Source: Bacteroidota bacterium (lineage in GTDB: Bacteria; Bacteroidota; Rhodothermia; Balneolales; HLUCCA01). Taken from it: DNA of 5,736 nt. Position 1 is the first letter of the stretch. Each line of letters starts with the position of its first letter. The notes beneath the pieces were generated by a model. It searched no databases. It saw only the letters and a list, made by a program, of their open reading frames with translations, and was not told the origin of the DNA. Positions 5,132-5,736 of the stretch are shown here, in pieces. Location: contig DLXM01000325.1 in assembly GCA_003448835.1 (NCBI GenBank), positions 1 to 5,736 of the forward strand, in the 5' to 3' direction. Both the position numbers and the translations under genes were made by a program.

Positions 5132-5736
5132 ATGCGGAAAATCTTTGTCGCTTTTTTATTGATGTTTGTAATCTCATGTTCTAACTCGTCTGAGATTAAA
5201 GTCCTTCATAATATCAATGGTTATTCTATGACCAACGATGGTCTTATTAAGTTCAATGCAATTGCCATGCAAGATGGCAAAATTCTATCTGTTGGTAGCC
5301 ATTCAGAGATCATTTCGTCTTATGGAAATGCCACATCAATAGATGGTGGAGGCCGAACTGTACTTCCTGGTTTAATTGATGCCCATGCTCATGTAATGGG
5401 GCTTGGTAGTAGTATATTAAACGTGAATGTAATGGGCATTCAAACGCTCGACGAAACCCTCCAAATGGTTTCAGATTATGCAGTACAATATCCCGATTTG
5501 GCATGGATTCAAGGACGTGGATGGAATCAGGTGCTTTGGCCGGAAAATACTTTTCCAACTTCGGCCGATTTAGATCGTGCAGTATCAGATCGTCCGGTTT
5601 TTCTGAGCAGAGTAGATGGTCATGCAGGTTGGGCTAACTCAGAAGCAATGAGAATTGCAGGTATCACACGAGATACCCCTGATCCGGATGGTGGTGCCAT
5701 AATCAAGGACGAAAATGGAGAACCTACAGGCGTTTT
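5132..5736 (+). CDS. Amidohydrolase family lipoprotein, YtcJ-like, 5' part (runs off the right edge)
   Basis: 201 codons are visible from the ATG at 5132, with no stop before the window ends; full members have about 530-570 residues. The N terminus MRKIFVAFLLMFVISCSNSS is a short type II signal peptide with lipobox VISC and Cys16 as the predicted lipidated residue, so the enzyme should be exported and membrane anchored. A typical amidohydrolase N-terminal beta part follows (AIAMQDGKILSVGSHSEI, about 43-60), then RTVLPGLIDAHAHV (75-88) with the metal-binding His85-x-His87. GRGWNQVLW (128-136), FPTSADLDRA (141-150), RPVFLSRVDGHAGWANSEA (154-172) and DPDGGAI near 183-189 are signatures of the YtcJ/amidohydrolase-3 branch, whose members hydrolyse amide or related bonds in largely unknown substrates. 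The remaining metal ligands lie outside the window. The start is chosen because it gives the signal peptide; no Shine-Dalgarno sequence is seen. Confidence 0.9.
   Translation, partial: MRKIFVAFLLMFVISCSNSSEIKVLHNINGYSMTNDGLIKFNAIAMQDGKILSVGSHSEIISSYGNATSIDGGGRTVLPGLIDAHAHVMGLGSSILNVNVMGIQTLDETLQMVSDYAVQYPDLAWIQGRGWNQVLWPENTFPTSADLDRAVSDRPVFLSRVDGHAGWANSEAMRIAGITRDTPDPDGGAIIKDENGEPTGV

Noticed and set aside
5310..5558. Minus-strand open frame of 82 residues
   Set aside because: It is antisense to the amidohydrolase core motifs, including HAH and GRGW; the plus-strand frame is clearly the real one.
1..5736. Defence system, toxin-antitoxin pair, CRISPR array, retron or mobile element
   Set aside because: Both strands were read for nuclease, reverse transcriptase, transposase, integrase and regularly spaced repeat signals; none was found, and the genes present have ordinary transport, envelope, repair and hydrolase roles.

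Overview
The window is AT-rich chromosomal DNA that looks like it comes from Bacteroidota or a close relative such as the Rhodothermia/Balneolia group. This is inferred from TAnnTTTG-type promoter motifs in two divergent gaps, weak or absent Shine-Dalgarno sequences at most starts, a carboxypeptidase-regulatory-like domain in a lipoprotein, and the overall protein style. No rRNA, tRNA, CRISPR array, insertion sequence, integrase or phage gene was seen. Six protein genes are present, two of them cut by the window edges.

Layout: (1) bases 1-375, the 3' part of a plus-strand NTF2/SnoaL-like small protein gene. (2) 412-1932, minus strand, a 506-residue sugar-type major facilitator of the SLC45/sucrose-transporter (GPH-like) group, convergent with the first gene. 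(3) 1933-2191, a 259-base divergent regulatory gap. It holds a LacI-family-type operator palindrome, an overlapping candidate promoter for the transporter and a perfect 12-bp inverted repeat. (4) 2192-3625, plus strand, a lipoprotein with a carboxypeptidase-regulatory-like domain followed by about three Ig-like (Big_1/invasin type) domains. It ends at a strong intrinsic terminator. (5) 3658-4611, minus strand, an HhH-GPD (AlkA-like) DNA glycosylase, preceded on the same strand by a 121-residue membrane protein of unknown function (4657-5022); the two are probably cotranscribed. (6) From 5132 off the right edge, plus strand, a YtcJ-type amidohydrolase made as a lipoprotein.

The genes do not form one pathway. 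They fall into transcription units: the transporter, probably controlled by a sugar-responsive LacI-type repressor encoded elsewhere; the surface lipoprotein; the membrane protein plus repair glycosylase; and the exported amidohydrolase. I find no convincing new multi-gene system. The points most worth checking are the operator/inverted-repeat region in front of the transporter, the unusual active-site region of the glycosylase, and the terminator whose loop contains the stop codon of the convergent gene.
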